A program made the position numbers and the translations under genes. 64,000 nt of DNA. It comes from Siphlonurus alternatus (taxonomy: Eukaryota > Arthropoda > Insecta > Ephemeroptera > Siphlonuridae). Positions 22,545 through 32,862 of this stretch are shown one piece after another (the stretch's first letter is position 1; each line of letters begins with the position of its first letter). Below the pieces are notes generated by a model that saw nothing but the letters and a program-made list of their open reading frames with translations, did not search any database and was not told where the DNA came from. Where the stretch lies: assembly GCA_949825025.1 (NCBI GenBank), contig OX463781.1, forward strand, positions 37,536,366 to 37,600,365, read 5' to 3'.

Positions 22545-22965
22545 GCAGCGTTACGAGATTTATGGGTTGCCTATTTACAGAATAACACTCAGCTGTTTAC
22601 CTCCCCTCACTTCACCGTTGTCTTACCGTATAGGCTCTAAAGCATTGTAAAAATATAAAAATTGACTTTTTGCCAGGTTTAATTATTTTTAAGAACTTTA
22701 GCTTATTTATTTTCTTCTTTATAAACTATAGCAGATGATATTGAAGCGAAATATAAATGTAATAATTGCTGTCCTTAATTTATAATTAATTTTTTTTTCT
22801 ACGTTTTCTCTCTTACACGCTGCTGATGCATCACAACAATATGACGTGGCAGGTTCCTGTAAAATATGCAATATGCGTTGCAGTGACGTCACGTGGGTTT
22901 GGCCTATATTTTCCTTCTCTCTCACTATATATATCATGTATATAGTATTGGCGCATCACATCAGC
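22545..22965 (+). mobile_element. Family D repeat, copy 1
   Basis: Related to 28900-29945 and, inverted, to 61850-62170 and 63570-63890. Conserved blocks include CAGCTGTTTACCTCCCC, CTTTATAAACTATAGCAG, CCTGTAAAATATGCAATATG and GTGACGTCACGTGGG. Coding capacity is absent, so it is a non-autonomous element of unknown superfamily. Confidence 0.65.
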
Positions 22966-23769
22966 AGGCAAGTAAATAATATCGGAGCTCTAGCTAGTAC
23001 ATTAATGAATAATGTATTTATTCAATATTTACAATTTAATAATTATAAAATAATAAATTTATGCAATGTGTAAATATTGCTCGCAGTATTTCAAATAAGG
23101 CATATTTAACATAAATAATTGAATTTGTTTTCAATATCAGTGAATGACATATTCCAATAGTTAACTTTATTAGAAGTAAAATCAATATATATAATTAAAT
23201 CAATTAATAGTAAACATCATTTTCTAATGTACACTTACATCAAAGTTCCCCCGCCCCCTGACTTCCCATTCGTTTCCTGAGCTTCGTTTGCACAGTATGC
23301 TATAGTGGAATTATTTTCTCAAGAACCAAGAAGGTTTTATTACTACCTAGAGATTCACTTTGAGTTATCAAATCATTATTTAATTTATAGCTTAATTTTT
23401 ATTAGTGACTACAAAAATCATCCAATTTACGATTATATTTCAAATATTTTAAACTTAGTAAGAAAGGGGGGGGAGGGGAAGTTGTCTCTTTTGAAGCGGA
23501 AAAAAGTGTAAAATACCTCTCTAAAGAATCTGAAAAAAAAAAAATGTAATCCTTAGTTAACTACCAGCAGTGTATTTTCACCCAAAGTTAGTGAGAAATA
23601 AAATTTAACTTTTTTTCTAAAATGTGATTTAAATAGCGGGTCGTTTTGAACCCCCTCCCCCCAAACTCTCCCTTGGTATATCGTATGTCAAAAAATTGCT
23701 TGATAATGCATTGAGTAATATACGATGAATTCAAAGCTAATTAAATACAATATTAAAGGAGCATCACAA
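22966..23769. other. No gene; patch related to the 15215 MITE
   Basis: AT-rich. Around 23620-23690 the sequence GCGGGTCGTTTTGAACCCCC resembles the interior of the MITE at 15215 inverted, with a matching G-rich tract at 23465-23480, so a diverged copy may lie at about 23460-23700. Confidence 0.4.
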
Positions 23770-24237
23770 TTAAGGCTTAACCTGAGATATTCGGACGAAA
23801 AAAGTCGTATCGACAGATGTTCTTGAAATTAATTTGGTAGACTTACAACAATTGTCCAAATACTACTGATTTTTTTAAGATTTTTTTAACCGTTGGTTTA
23901 ATTATAATTAATTTATTCAAATGTGTATTTTTTATCCTTTCAATGTTAAATTTTTCAATCAACATTGCACAAAAACGGCTCGAGAATTTTTTTAGAATTT
24001 TACATGGATTAAAAGCTAATTTTTTGGACTATTTTTCTGAATTGTTTTCATATATTTCGAACCGTGGCGATGATCGTTTCTGATATGTCCTAAGAAACTT
24101 GGCAACGCTCTCAAGGACTGTAGTTACCACCCCCTCCTAATCTTTTATTCGCATTACTATTGTAACAGTGTTGTCAGATTTGCAGGTGTAGCCACGCCTC
24201 TTGACCTTGACAGACAAATTCTCAGGTTATACCTTAA
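23770..24237. mobile_element. TTAA MITE, GGCTTAACCTGAGA family, copy 1
   Basis: Bounded by TTAA (23770-23773, 24234-24237), ends GGCTTAACCTGAGA and TCTCAGGTTATACC. A second full copy is at 27171-27627. Its right TTAA is also the left TTAA of the next foldback. Confidence 0.85.
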
Positions 24238-26317
24238 GGCGCCGATCTAGTACGAGACCCATAAGGTTAACATGGGAGTAGAAACCAGTATCTGGATGGC
24301 TTAATTTTTACCCCACAGTCATAAAAATTAGTTTGCAAGAAAGATCACCTTCTTGCGCCGCGCGCTGTGTAACAGATTTTTGATAGGTAAAACTCTTATT
24401 TTTTAAATTAATTAAGAAAATAATTTAGTTCTCTAAAAAATTTTGAAGCTCTTTTGTAAGGTTGGCAACAGGGTTTCTTTACAAAATGTAGCATAATGGA
24501 ACTCCCGTCCCACAACCGACTGACGAGCAGCAGTGCCGTGAAATGTCATAAATTTTGTGCTGAACATAATAGAGGCTGCATGTAAACAAAGAAATCTACT
24601 ACACCTTTCTAAACTTTTATAATCATTCAATACTTGATCATTGATATTTGATTTTGCCTTTATTTGTATCTTAGCATTATATTATAATATGTATTAATAT
24701 GTCTTTATAATGTAATAATATAATGTCTTTATAAGGCATTATTTTATACAATAAGAATTAAAATAACATATTGCTGGTAAGTTCTGATAACAAATATAAA
24801 ACAATGAATTATTTTACTTTACAGCAGTTTATTATATATAACGGATATATATGTGTATAAAATAAAAATATCTTACCTACACATACAATAAAAAATAATT
24901 TATAAAAAATTATATCGATTAATTTGATTTTATTCAAAATAGTTTAAAATTAAAATAAAATGAAAATTAATTAATTAACTTTAATTAAAAATAAAAATTA
25001 AAATATATCACCCTCTCGTGATTTGCGACATTGTTTTTATTATGAATATACAAGTGCATATATAATTCATTGGCGTAGTGCGCTTGACCGGGTCTCGTCA
25101 GATCACCGAAGTCAAGCAACGCCGAGCGTGATTAGTAGTTGGATGGGCGACCATTTTCAACAAAAACCACGTTTCCCACCCAGGGGTAAATCGTTACGCT
25201 TTTCCACTATGTGGTTCCCCTAGCTTTGAACCATTGCACTTCCAGTTCATTGACAAAAACTGTATAGCGTCCATCATGGCTGAGGTTTCCACGTTTCCTT
25301 CAATTGCAGGCAAATGCCAGGATGGATTGCAAGGCCGTGGCAGCCCCCGTTCCGAAAGAGCCCGCGAAACGCTCAAGTTATGGTTTCGGAAGGTTCGGGG
25401 TTTCAAAGTAGTATATACTACATATGTAATTAGTAAAATGGGTTTGATTAAAAAAAATAATATTATTTATTGCTTTCGATTGATTATACAATATAAGCAT
25501 TGCAGATCAAGTACATTTGCAATCAAGACATTATATTATGTCGATCGTCCACACATACACAAGCAAACGTATATGTTACAACAATATAATAGATAGAAAT
25601 TAGTGATTTGTTGTAATTTTTTTTCAAGCTTCCTTCAGTTACTAAGAATGCTTATAGTATATCTGCACATATACATAATATATAATCATTCAATATAGAA
25701 GAGATAAGAAAAATAAAAATAAACTGCTATGTCACACAATTATACATGCCTATTGAAGTAACTAATTTACATTATGTAACATAAAATTTATATTTTTTTA
25801 TAGAACGTGCGCGAGCTCTCTCTCTCTCTCTAACACACACATACACTATTGCATTACACAAATGTAAATTTTATCTATAACATTTTAATTTCATTTCGCA
25901 ATGTGTAATGTAAATCCAACATTATGACAACCACTACTTCCGCATTGACAAAAAAAAAAAGTCTCCACCCACCCTCCTCTATTTTTTTTCTAGCTTGAGG
26001 AGCTTGAAAAGAAACCTTTTTCTTTCAATGTCAGGTACCAGAGGCAATAAACAGATACCAACCCCCGCATTCTGTTGGAAAGAAAGCACTTTGAAAGAAT
26101 CCGAGAAGAAGCTGAAATACTAAAAAGTATTGCTATATTTAATTCATTTAAAAAATAATAGTTTTACTTATCAAAAATCTATTTACACAGCGCGCAGCGC
26201 AAGAAGGTGATCTTTCTTGCAAACTAATTTTTATGATTGTGGGGTAAAAATTAAGCCATCCAGATACTGGTTTCTACTCCCATGTTAACCTTATGGGTCT
26301 CGTACTAGATCGGCGCC
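24238..26317. mobile_element. 2.1-kb TTAA foldback with GGCGCCGATCTAGTACG ends
   Basis: TTAA at 24234-24237 and 26318-26321 flank inverted arms of about 165 bp (GGCGCCGATCTAGTACGAGA, then GTTAACATGGGAGTAGAAAC, CAAGAAGGTGATC and GCGCGC blocks). The interior is AT-rich, contains a 5S-headed SINE at 25068 and no transposase. Sequence at 24450-24620 is open for 65 codons on the minus strand but unrecognised. Confidence 0.8.
25068..25412 (+). mobile_element. 5S-rRNA-derived SINE, copy 1
   Basis: Contains the internal promoter region of 5S rRNA: GTCTCGTCAGATCACCGAAG, TCAAGCAACGCCGAGCG and TTAGTAGTTGGATGGGCGAC. It then shares with 51268 the body GGGGTAAATCGTTACGC, TGTGGTTCCCCTAG and TTGCACTTCCAGTTCATTG, followed by a GAGGTTTCCACGTTTCC tail. 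The 5' piece GGCGTAGTGCGCTTGACC precedes the 5S homology. Confidence 0.8.
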
Positions 26318-26321
26318 TTAA

Positions 26322-26640
26322 CGCGATTTCCCTGCCGCAACCTGGCGAATTCGCTCACCGCATAGGATTTCACAGCTTGTGTGAAAAAATCGCGTCGCAT
26401 CGCCGTTGTCGCCATCTGAATCCGCCTTAACATGTGTGGCAGTTGCGATGCGACGCGATTTTAAAGCACATGCTGTGAAATCTTACACTGAAAGTGAATG
26501 CGCTGAGCAAAACTGCTCATTGAATTTCGATGCTCCTTTCTTTTAATCACCAAGTATGGCCACCAATGGATGTTACAGCAAGTGTGCATCATTCGCGTCA
26601 TGTCGCAAAAAATCGTTCATTTAAATCCACTTTTTACTCC
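26322..26640. mobile_element. MITE of the CGCGAT/AAGGTGGATTTTCAT family
   Basis: Abuts TTAA at 26318 and carries CGCATAGGATTTCACAGC, GATGCGACGCGATTTTAAAG and CCAATGGATGTTACAGCAAG, shared with 55705-55921. It appears to be a rearranged or double copy (two CGACGCGAT-type cores). Confidence 0.6.
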
Positions 26641-27170
26641 TTTTTTAAGGCCATAAAGTTCAGTCGTGTAATTAAAAAAAAAAAAAAAAAACTGTTAACT
26701 ATGATTTTGGAATAAAAGTTTTGAAAATGTATGATGTAAAATTTTTGTGAAATCGATATTATTACGCCAACTATTTACTCTTAGGATGGAGATTGCAAAC
26801 TGTGCCTCTCTGGTTAAAATAGACCACCTCTTTCTCGGAACTTTTTCTATCTTTGTTCTAACAAGTCACGCCAACATTCGCACCATTAAATCGCAGGCGT
26901 ACAAACATGCCATAACCCAAGCAATAACTTATTTAATTAATTGTTTAACTCCGGAGATACTATATTATTCGCATTAAATACGAGACAAATTTTATTTATA
27001 CCAAATTGCGAAATTATACATTTTTCTCCAATTTCTGACTGGATTAATATGACAGATAAATAATAAATAATTTATGTTAATTATATTTTAATAAATTAAA
27101 ATAATAATAATAGAAAGGAAGAAAAATAACATTAGAAAAATTCAAATATAATTTATAATTCTGATTCCTG
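26641..27170. other. No gene recognised
   Basis: AT-rich. The open frame 26747-26977 has no domain I can identify. Confidence 0.4.
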
Positions 27171-27627
27171 TTAAGGCTTAACCTGAGAAATTTGGACGAA
27201 AAATTCGCTACAACAGATTTTCTTCAAATTAATATGGTGGACTCACAACAATCGTCAAATTAGCTCTGAATTTTTTCGGAATTTTTTAACCGTTGGTTTA
27301 ATTATAATTAATTTATTTAAATGAGAATTTTGTATCCTTCCAATGTTAAATTTGTTAATTAGCATTGCAAAAAAACTATACAACAGATTCTTTTACTTTT
27401 TTTTTTACTAAAACCTAATTTTTTAGACTATTTTTCTGAATTGTTTTCATATATTTTGAACCGTGGCGATAATCGTTACCTATATGTGATGAGAAATGTG
27501 GCAACGTTCTCAAGGACTGTAGTCACCACCCCCTCCTAAAAATTTATGGGCATTCCAATGCAAACAGTGTTGCCACTATAGCCACGCCTCTTGACCTTGA
27601 CAGACAAATTCTCAGGTTATACCTTAA
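27171..27627. mobile_element. TTAA MITE, GGCTTAACCTGAGA family, copy 2
   Basis: TTAA at both ends; same ends and interior as 23770-24237 (GCCACGCCTCTTGACC, TCTCAAGGACTGTAG), about 457 bp. Differences between the two are scattered substitutions and short indels. Confidence 0.85.
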
Positions 27628-27926
27628 ATTGTCTGATATATTCACTATAAAAGTTACTGTATTTAGTCCTAGTAAGAGGAGGGGAGAAGGATCGAAACGA
27701 CTCACAGCACTTTTTAGCAAAAAAAGATGTAAATTAACTATAACAAGCAACGTATTTCTGGAAAAAAAAAGTGAGAAATAAATCTTCAATCTTCAAAAAT
27801 GTTAAACATTTATTATGGGTTTATATGTTTATAATTGATTCTTTACCCTCCCTCCCTCCTTCCCCCCCCCCTAACCCACACAGGTCTCTTGGGAATGCGT
27901 GGGACAAAAAGTGCATTGGTAATATT
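27628..27926. other. Pyrimidine-rich spacer
   Basis: Contains a C-rich tract at about 27850-27873; no gene. Confidence 0.4.
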
Positions 27927-28078
27927 GGGTGCGATTCACAAAGCCGTTAGCCAGGTTTCTAACCGCATTTAGCTTAACCAGGTTTAACTAGGTGGTTTAA
28001 CACGTAAAACAGGTATATAGTTAAACGTGCTTAAGGACAACGTGTTTAGACTGGCTAACTGGTTCTTGAATCGCACCT
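27927..28078. mobile_element. Palindromic MITE, GTGCGATTCACAAAGC family, copy 1
   Basis: Arms GGTGCGATTCACAAAGCCGT and inverse, then CAGGTTTCTAACC opposite CTGGCTAACTGG, with internal TTTAACTAGGTGGTTTAAC. Other copies are at 45156-45330 and 58284-58411. Confidence 0.75.
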
Positions 28079-28224
28079 ATCATGGTTATCACGAATCAGC
28101 CGCTTAGATATTAGATGTTTGCGGCTGACATAATTTCTAATTCCTAAATGGTGTTGTTGCTTGCTGAGTTGGTTTCACTGTTCTCGATAACGAGTTTAAT
28201 CTCCGAGCATCTCTTCCTGCTAGT

Positions 28225-28440
28225 CAGTTATATTAATTTAAATCTCCCGCTGGAAGTAGCCGGAAGTGAGAGGTTTCTGTCCTTCCTGTTTGCATTTGAA
28301 GTTTGAAATTTTACACAGAGCTTTGCAATAGGAGGACTTACTTGTTTGCAAAAGTACAAAGATCAGACATGATCAGGAAGATCAGAAACTACTCATTTCG
28401 GTTTACTTCCGCAGGGAATTTTAAATTAATTTGACTATAG
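28225..28440. mobile_element. Palindromic MITE, CCGGAAGT family, copy 1
   Basis: TAATTTAAATCTCCCGCTGG pairs with GCAGGGAATTTTAAATTAAT, and GCCGGAAGTGAGAGGTTTCT with an inverse near 28390-28410. Other copies at 56251-56430 and 59111-59306. Confidence 0.7.
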
Positions 28441-28899
28441 CAACAGCCTGGGAATTAGTTTGCGTGTAGGTGGGATGGACAAACAAGTCACCATCAGAGC
28501 TTGCATGCGAACGTACTCTTCACCACAAGGTCACGTGACCTTCTGAGAGGATGCTATAATGTATCAATTTACTGCTTCAAAGATGCATAATAATTATGCA
28601 ATTTCAATTATTTTGTATTAATACTAATATATGAAATGAGCTTGATAAAACTCAAATTCACTTTTTTTTTTAATATCATTCTAAATACAAGATACTCATA
28701 TATAAACACACACACACACACACACAAACAAAACAAACAAATAAATATTACAAAAAAAATGAATATAACTGAAGGTAATATAATATTCAAATCCTCAATA
28801 AAAAATTTCATAGAGGTTGTCCATAGAGGTGAATATAATTTGATTAATTAATGAAGGTGCAAAAAAATAATTTGTAATTATTATTTGAAAATGACTGAA
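28441..28899. other. Spacer with (CA)n tract
   Basis: CA/AC dinucleotide run at about 28706-28726 and the palindrome AAGGTCACGTGACCTT at 28530-28545. Otherwise nothing. Confidence 0.5.
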
Positions 28900-29945
28900 A
28901 TTTTGCGGTACCTATTTGGTGTAAATAGGGCAGAGTCACGAGATTGTTCAATTGCCTGCTTCATACAGGATAATGTCTAGATGTTTATCTCCCCTCTTTA
29001 CCCCTACTGTTGTCTAAGCCGTACGCTCAAAAACATTGAAAAAAAAATTGACTTTATTGCCATCAGGTTTAATAATATTTAAGCACGAAAATGTAGTTTG
29101 TGTATTCTTTATAAACTAGCAGATTATATGGCAACGATGTAAATGTAATAATTGCAGTCTATAATTTATAACTAAGTTTATTTACATTTTCTTCCTTACA
29201 CACTGCCGATTCAGCAGAGTGGATCGTCCAAAATGGCTGAGTGCTTGCAACACTGTCGTCCGACGCTCCGCTCAAATTGTCTGTCCTCATCCTGGTAACT
29301 ATCCCCATCCTATCTATTTATTAATCATCTTGATCTCTATCCTTTTCCTCAGCCAATTTGATTCATAATTATCACTTTTCGCCTCACCGCACCCCCATAA
29401 TCACTACTCTTGATCCTGCTCACGGTTGGGCTACAGGTCCCAACACGTTGAGAATTTCAAACTACCTGTGACATCCTTCATGTTGGCGCCACATCATCAA
29501 CCAACATTATCCCACCCCACACCACATAGTCAACGGCCAACAAATTCATCCAATTCCCAGCGTGGTCTTGGTTGTTCCACGGTAAAACGTGGTCGGCGGC
29601 AAGAAGTGGCACGCTGTCCCGCTTCCCATTATCACCTTGCGTCCCTCGTCCCATAATCACCCTATCCATTGTTCATCCATTTTCAACCCTTTTACCTTTT
29701 TTAAATTCTTAACCACATGAACAATTTACATAAGTATTACCACAACATAGTCCAAACTTACTTAGTACCTGGGTGCATAGCTGTTTAACAACGGCTTATT
29801 CTCAAAAACGAAACAAGAAGAAGAAGAAGAAGCCGATTCAGCAGCGTGTAGAGTGCTGATGCAACACAACACTATGACGCGGCAAGCTCCTGTAAAGTAT
29901 GCAATATGCATTGCTGTGACGTCACGTGGGATTAGCCTATTTATG
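28900..29945 (+). mobile_element. Family D repeat, copy 2, split by a retroposon
   Basis: Left part 28900-29217 and right part 29832-29945 are collinear with 22545-22965 (GCAGAGTCACGAGATTGTTC, TTATAAACTAGCAG, then CCTGTAAAGTATGCAATATG and GTGACGTCACGTGGGATTAG). The 614 bp between are a later insertion. Confidence 0.7.
29218..29831 (+). mobile_element. 614-bp retroposon with 13-bp duplication and (AAG)n tail
   Basis: Perfect 13-bp duplication GCCGATTCAGCAG at 29205-29217 and 29832-29844. The inserted DNA is much less AT-rich than its surroundings, rich in CCC and ATCC, and ends in an (AAG)n tail at 29815-29831, so integration was by target-primed reverse transcription with the 3' end on the right. 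It has no reverse transcriptase domain; it may be a LINE 3' end, a SINE or a processed RNA. The open frames on both strands here are unrecognised. Confidence 0.8.
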
Positions 29946-30900
29946 AAATTCATAAAAAAATTGAGAACTCCGTGAAGTTAAGGATTAAAAATAATTAATT
30001 GAGTACTTCCATCGAGGTTATAAAACTAACTCGACTAAATTTTAAAATTATTGTATTTTTTTTTTTTTTAAAGTTAAAACAAAACATATAAAAGCCTAAT
30101 TTTAATGAGCTAGGCAACCAAGTATATAATTTAACAAAGCTGTAAAGCTTGTTGATTGTAAATTTCAACCACTAAAAATGCACGGCAAAATAAAGAATTT
30201 ATCCAGCATTTAAATTTAAGTCCGGGCATAAATCCTGGAATTAAAAGATGCAGCTTTTCATTCAGTTAGAAGAATGACAAGGGGAGTATTATCGTTTTCA
30301 TTTTGGTTTGTTAACATGCTAAAATATTAATTTATTAAAAATATTTAAATACGAAAATAGTGTTTTCAAATGTGTCAATCTAAAAATCATAACATTATTA
30401 AGTAACTTATATTACTCAAGTTTAATTTTAAATTGACTTTTATTTATTTTTTCTTAATTTAACTACAATTCTTTATAGACTATACTTACCAACTTTACCA
30501 ATCCTAACATCCAAATATCTTATATTACTTGTGCGTTTCGTATATATTATAGGCTCATCCAGTACGCGATAGCAATGCTCCAGCAAATCCCCCCCTCCCC
30601 CTAAATTTTCTTCTGATTTAGGAAACTGTGGAAACCTCAGTTAGATCAAGGAAATTGAGATGTAACATCTCAATTTCCTTGGTTAGATAATCACACTATA
30701 TTTTTAGAAACTTAATCTAATGACAATTTTTGTACTTAAATTAACTCCGTTTAATTCAGTACTAAATTTATACTCAAAGCACAAAAAGTACTCGAAATGA
30801 GGTTCAATTAAGCCATTTAATGTACTGAACCCTAAAAAGACCTTACTATAAGTTGAAAAGTACTAAAAACCCATTCAGTATCTAATATTTAATTAAAGTG
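29946..30900. other. No gene; short hairpin
   Basis: AT-rich. A perfect near-loopless hairpin, AAGGAAATTGAGATGT with its inverse, lies at about 30648-30681. Sequence at 30730-30860 with GTACTTAAATTAACTCC is a diverged relative of the palindrome at 52554-52944. Confidence 0.5.
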
Positions 30901-31272
30901 TTAAATTTTCTGACAATTTTCTTTTCTTGTCTTGGCGGGTGAACACGGTAGAAGTTTAAAATTATTATAAAGTACTGCCAATGTCTGTAAGTTGAAAAAC
31001 TTACTATATTTCATCTTCATCATTTCACTTACGTGGGTGTTAAAATTTGGAGGCTACTCATAGAGTTAAAAAGTTCACGGCTAGCATTCTGGCTTCTTGG
31101 CGCCAACTTCACAGCTGAGTAGTATAAGTAAAGAGAATTTGTCAGAGTTTCGAAGGTCGTCGAGTGGTCTAACTGGTAAGGCACTCAGCCATGTATGTAG
31201 ATTCGAGGGATGTGGGTTCGAGTTCCACCTAGGAGGACTTTTAAATTTTCTGACAATTTTCTTTTCTTGTCT

Positions 31273-31273
<1 letters not shown>
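30901..31273 (+). mobile_element. tRNA-derived SINE with duplicated tail
   Basis: A tRNA-like head at 31156-31240 has box A-like GAGTGGTCTAACTGG and box B GGGTTCGAGTTCC. It ends in GGAGGAC, then a 33-bp pyrimidine-rich tail (31241-31273) and a (TA)n tract. The same 33 bp occurs at 30901-30933. Either the 33 bp is a target duplication spanning 307 bp, or a second, headless SINE copy lies just upstream. Confidence 0.65.
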
Positions 31274-31303
<30 letters not shown>

Positions 31304-31876
31304 CTTTTCTGTTTTTACACTATACAAGTATGTTGCAACTTAAGATTAAATTTAAAGATGTAGTAAGGTCTTGAAGAATATTATTATTCTTTATAATAAT
31401 ATGTATTAACCAGTAAGGGTATGTTGTATAACCTTGGTTGATCTGTAACCAATAAAAAAAAAAATAAAATAAAACCCGCTTCGCAGTACTTGACTATAGT
31501 GATTTGAACGCATTGCGACATACTTTTACTACTACTATTTTTTTTTATGAAAATAGACATATATCAAATCGTTTTAACAGGCCATATAATACGTAATATT
31601 TTATGTGATAAAATGTCAATTTATTCTGACCGTAAATCTATAGAAAAGCAGTTGACATTAACTTTACTTTACAGTTTCTATGTCGCGTGTTGAGAAGAAA
31701 GATAATAATATAATACTGTTTATCATCATCATGATCGCAAATAACCACAATGACTGCAGCGTCTCATGTGACCGTAACTTCTGCGAAATATTGACACGCA
31801 AAAATAAAGGTACAACGTACAGTACACGTACATTAATCTTCTATCATCTTGTTGCACAAAAAGTTTCCTACTGACA
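31274..31876. other. No gene recognised
   Basis: (TA)n at 31277-31303; otherwise AT-rich without a recognisable open frame. Confidence 0.45.
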
Positions 31877-31989
<113 letters not shown>

Positions 31990-32540
31990 GTGTATGGTTT
32001 GAGGAACCGGCAACAATGGCAACATTGTACGCAGAATAGCAGGTAGAGAAGTAAGAGGAGGAGTGGGGGAATAATAAGGAGGGATGTGCTGTGCGCTGTT
32101 GCCAGTGCAAGCGACGGAACGTGACGTCACGTTTATTCGTTCATGCGAATTATTGCGCGCTTACACTGATGCGTTTGAGACAGTGCAGTATGTACTTTTA
32201 CTCTGTTAGTAAGTAACTTCTGATTAAAAAATAATTCTTTTTAAGGTACCCTGTCCTTTTAATCTTTTTTAATAACCAGTTTCTTAAATGTCATGAGAAA
32301 AAAAAAAGTTTACTTCCTAAAATCACATAATATCAAAACATTTAAGAAATCAATAGGGCTTTAAAAGCAATCTAAATTTTATTTGATTTAAAGTATGATA
32401 AGATTTTCATAATAATTTTTGTGTTGAGTTTCTATTGTCCTAAAAACTGATGAGATTTCATTTTACTAAATTATAATTACTGATTATCAATTAAGACATT
32501 TTAATTTAATTTTCTAAAGCATATGCTATTAGTGTTTATC
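31990..32540. other. No gene recognised
   Basis: A GC-richer patch with CGTGACGTCACG at about 32119-32130 and TGCGCGC nearby; no open frame of note. Confidence 0.4.
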
Positions 32541-32862
32541 AATGGAGTATTGTCCTCAATTTTTTTTTATTGCAGAAATGGATAGAGCGTGCAAAGTTAT
32601 GTTACTCTGATTTTTTTCAGATTTTTTAGAGCCGGGGAAGTATTTTCAAAAAATTATTGAAAGTACTTTTTGTGACGTCACGCGGCGACAAATCCTATCT
32701 TTTTCTTAAGGAGCGGCGTCTCGTGACGTCACAAAAATAACTTTCAATAATTTTTTAAAAATAGTTCCCGGGCTCTAAAAAATCTGAAAAAAATCAGGGT
32801 AGCATAACTTTGCACCCTCTATCCATTGCTGCAATAAAAAAAATTGAGGACAATACTCCATT
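32541..32862. mobile_element. Palindromic CRE-bearing MITE, family B copy 1
   Basis: Arms begin AATGGAGTATTGTCCTCAAT and pair nearly completely around a centre of about 32700, where GTGACGTCACGCGGCGAC and GTGACGTCAC occur in the two arms. Contains GGATAGAGCGTGCAAAG and CTGATTTTTTTCAGATTTT. Other copies at 53123-53444 and 58519-58847. Confidence 0.85.

Noticed and set aside
25068..25145. Functional 5S rRNA gene
   Set aside because: Only the internal promoter part matches 5S, the 5' end is different, and it continues into a SINE body shared with another copy.
29426..29656. Proline/histidine-rich frame in the 614-bp insertion
   Set aside because: Low-complexity composition, open on both strands, no domain; better explained by the CCC/ATCC-rich composition.
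31156..31240. Functional tRNA gene
   Set aside because: A and B boxes are present but I cannot fold a full acceptor stem and anticodon arm, and a SINE-like tail follows.
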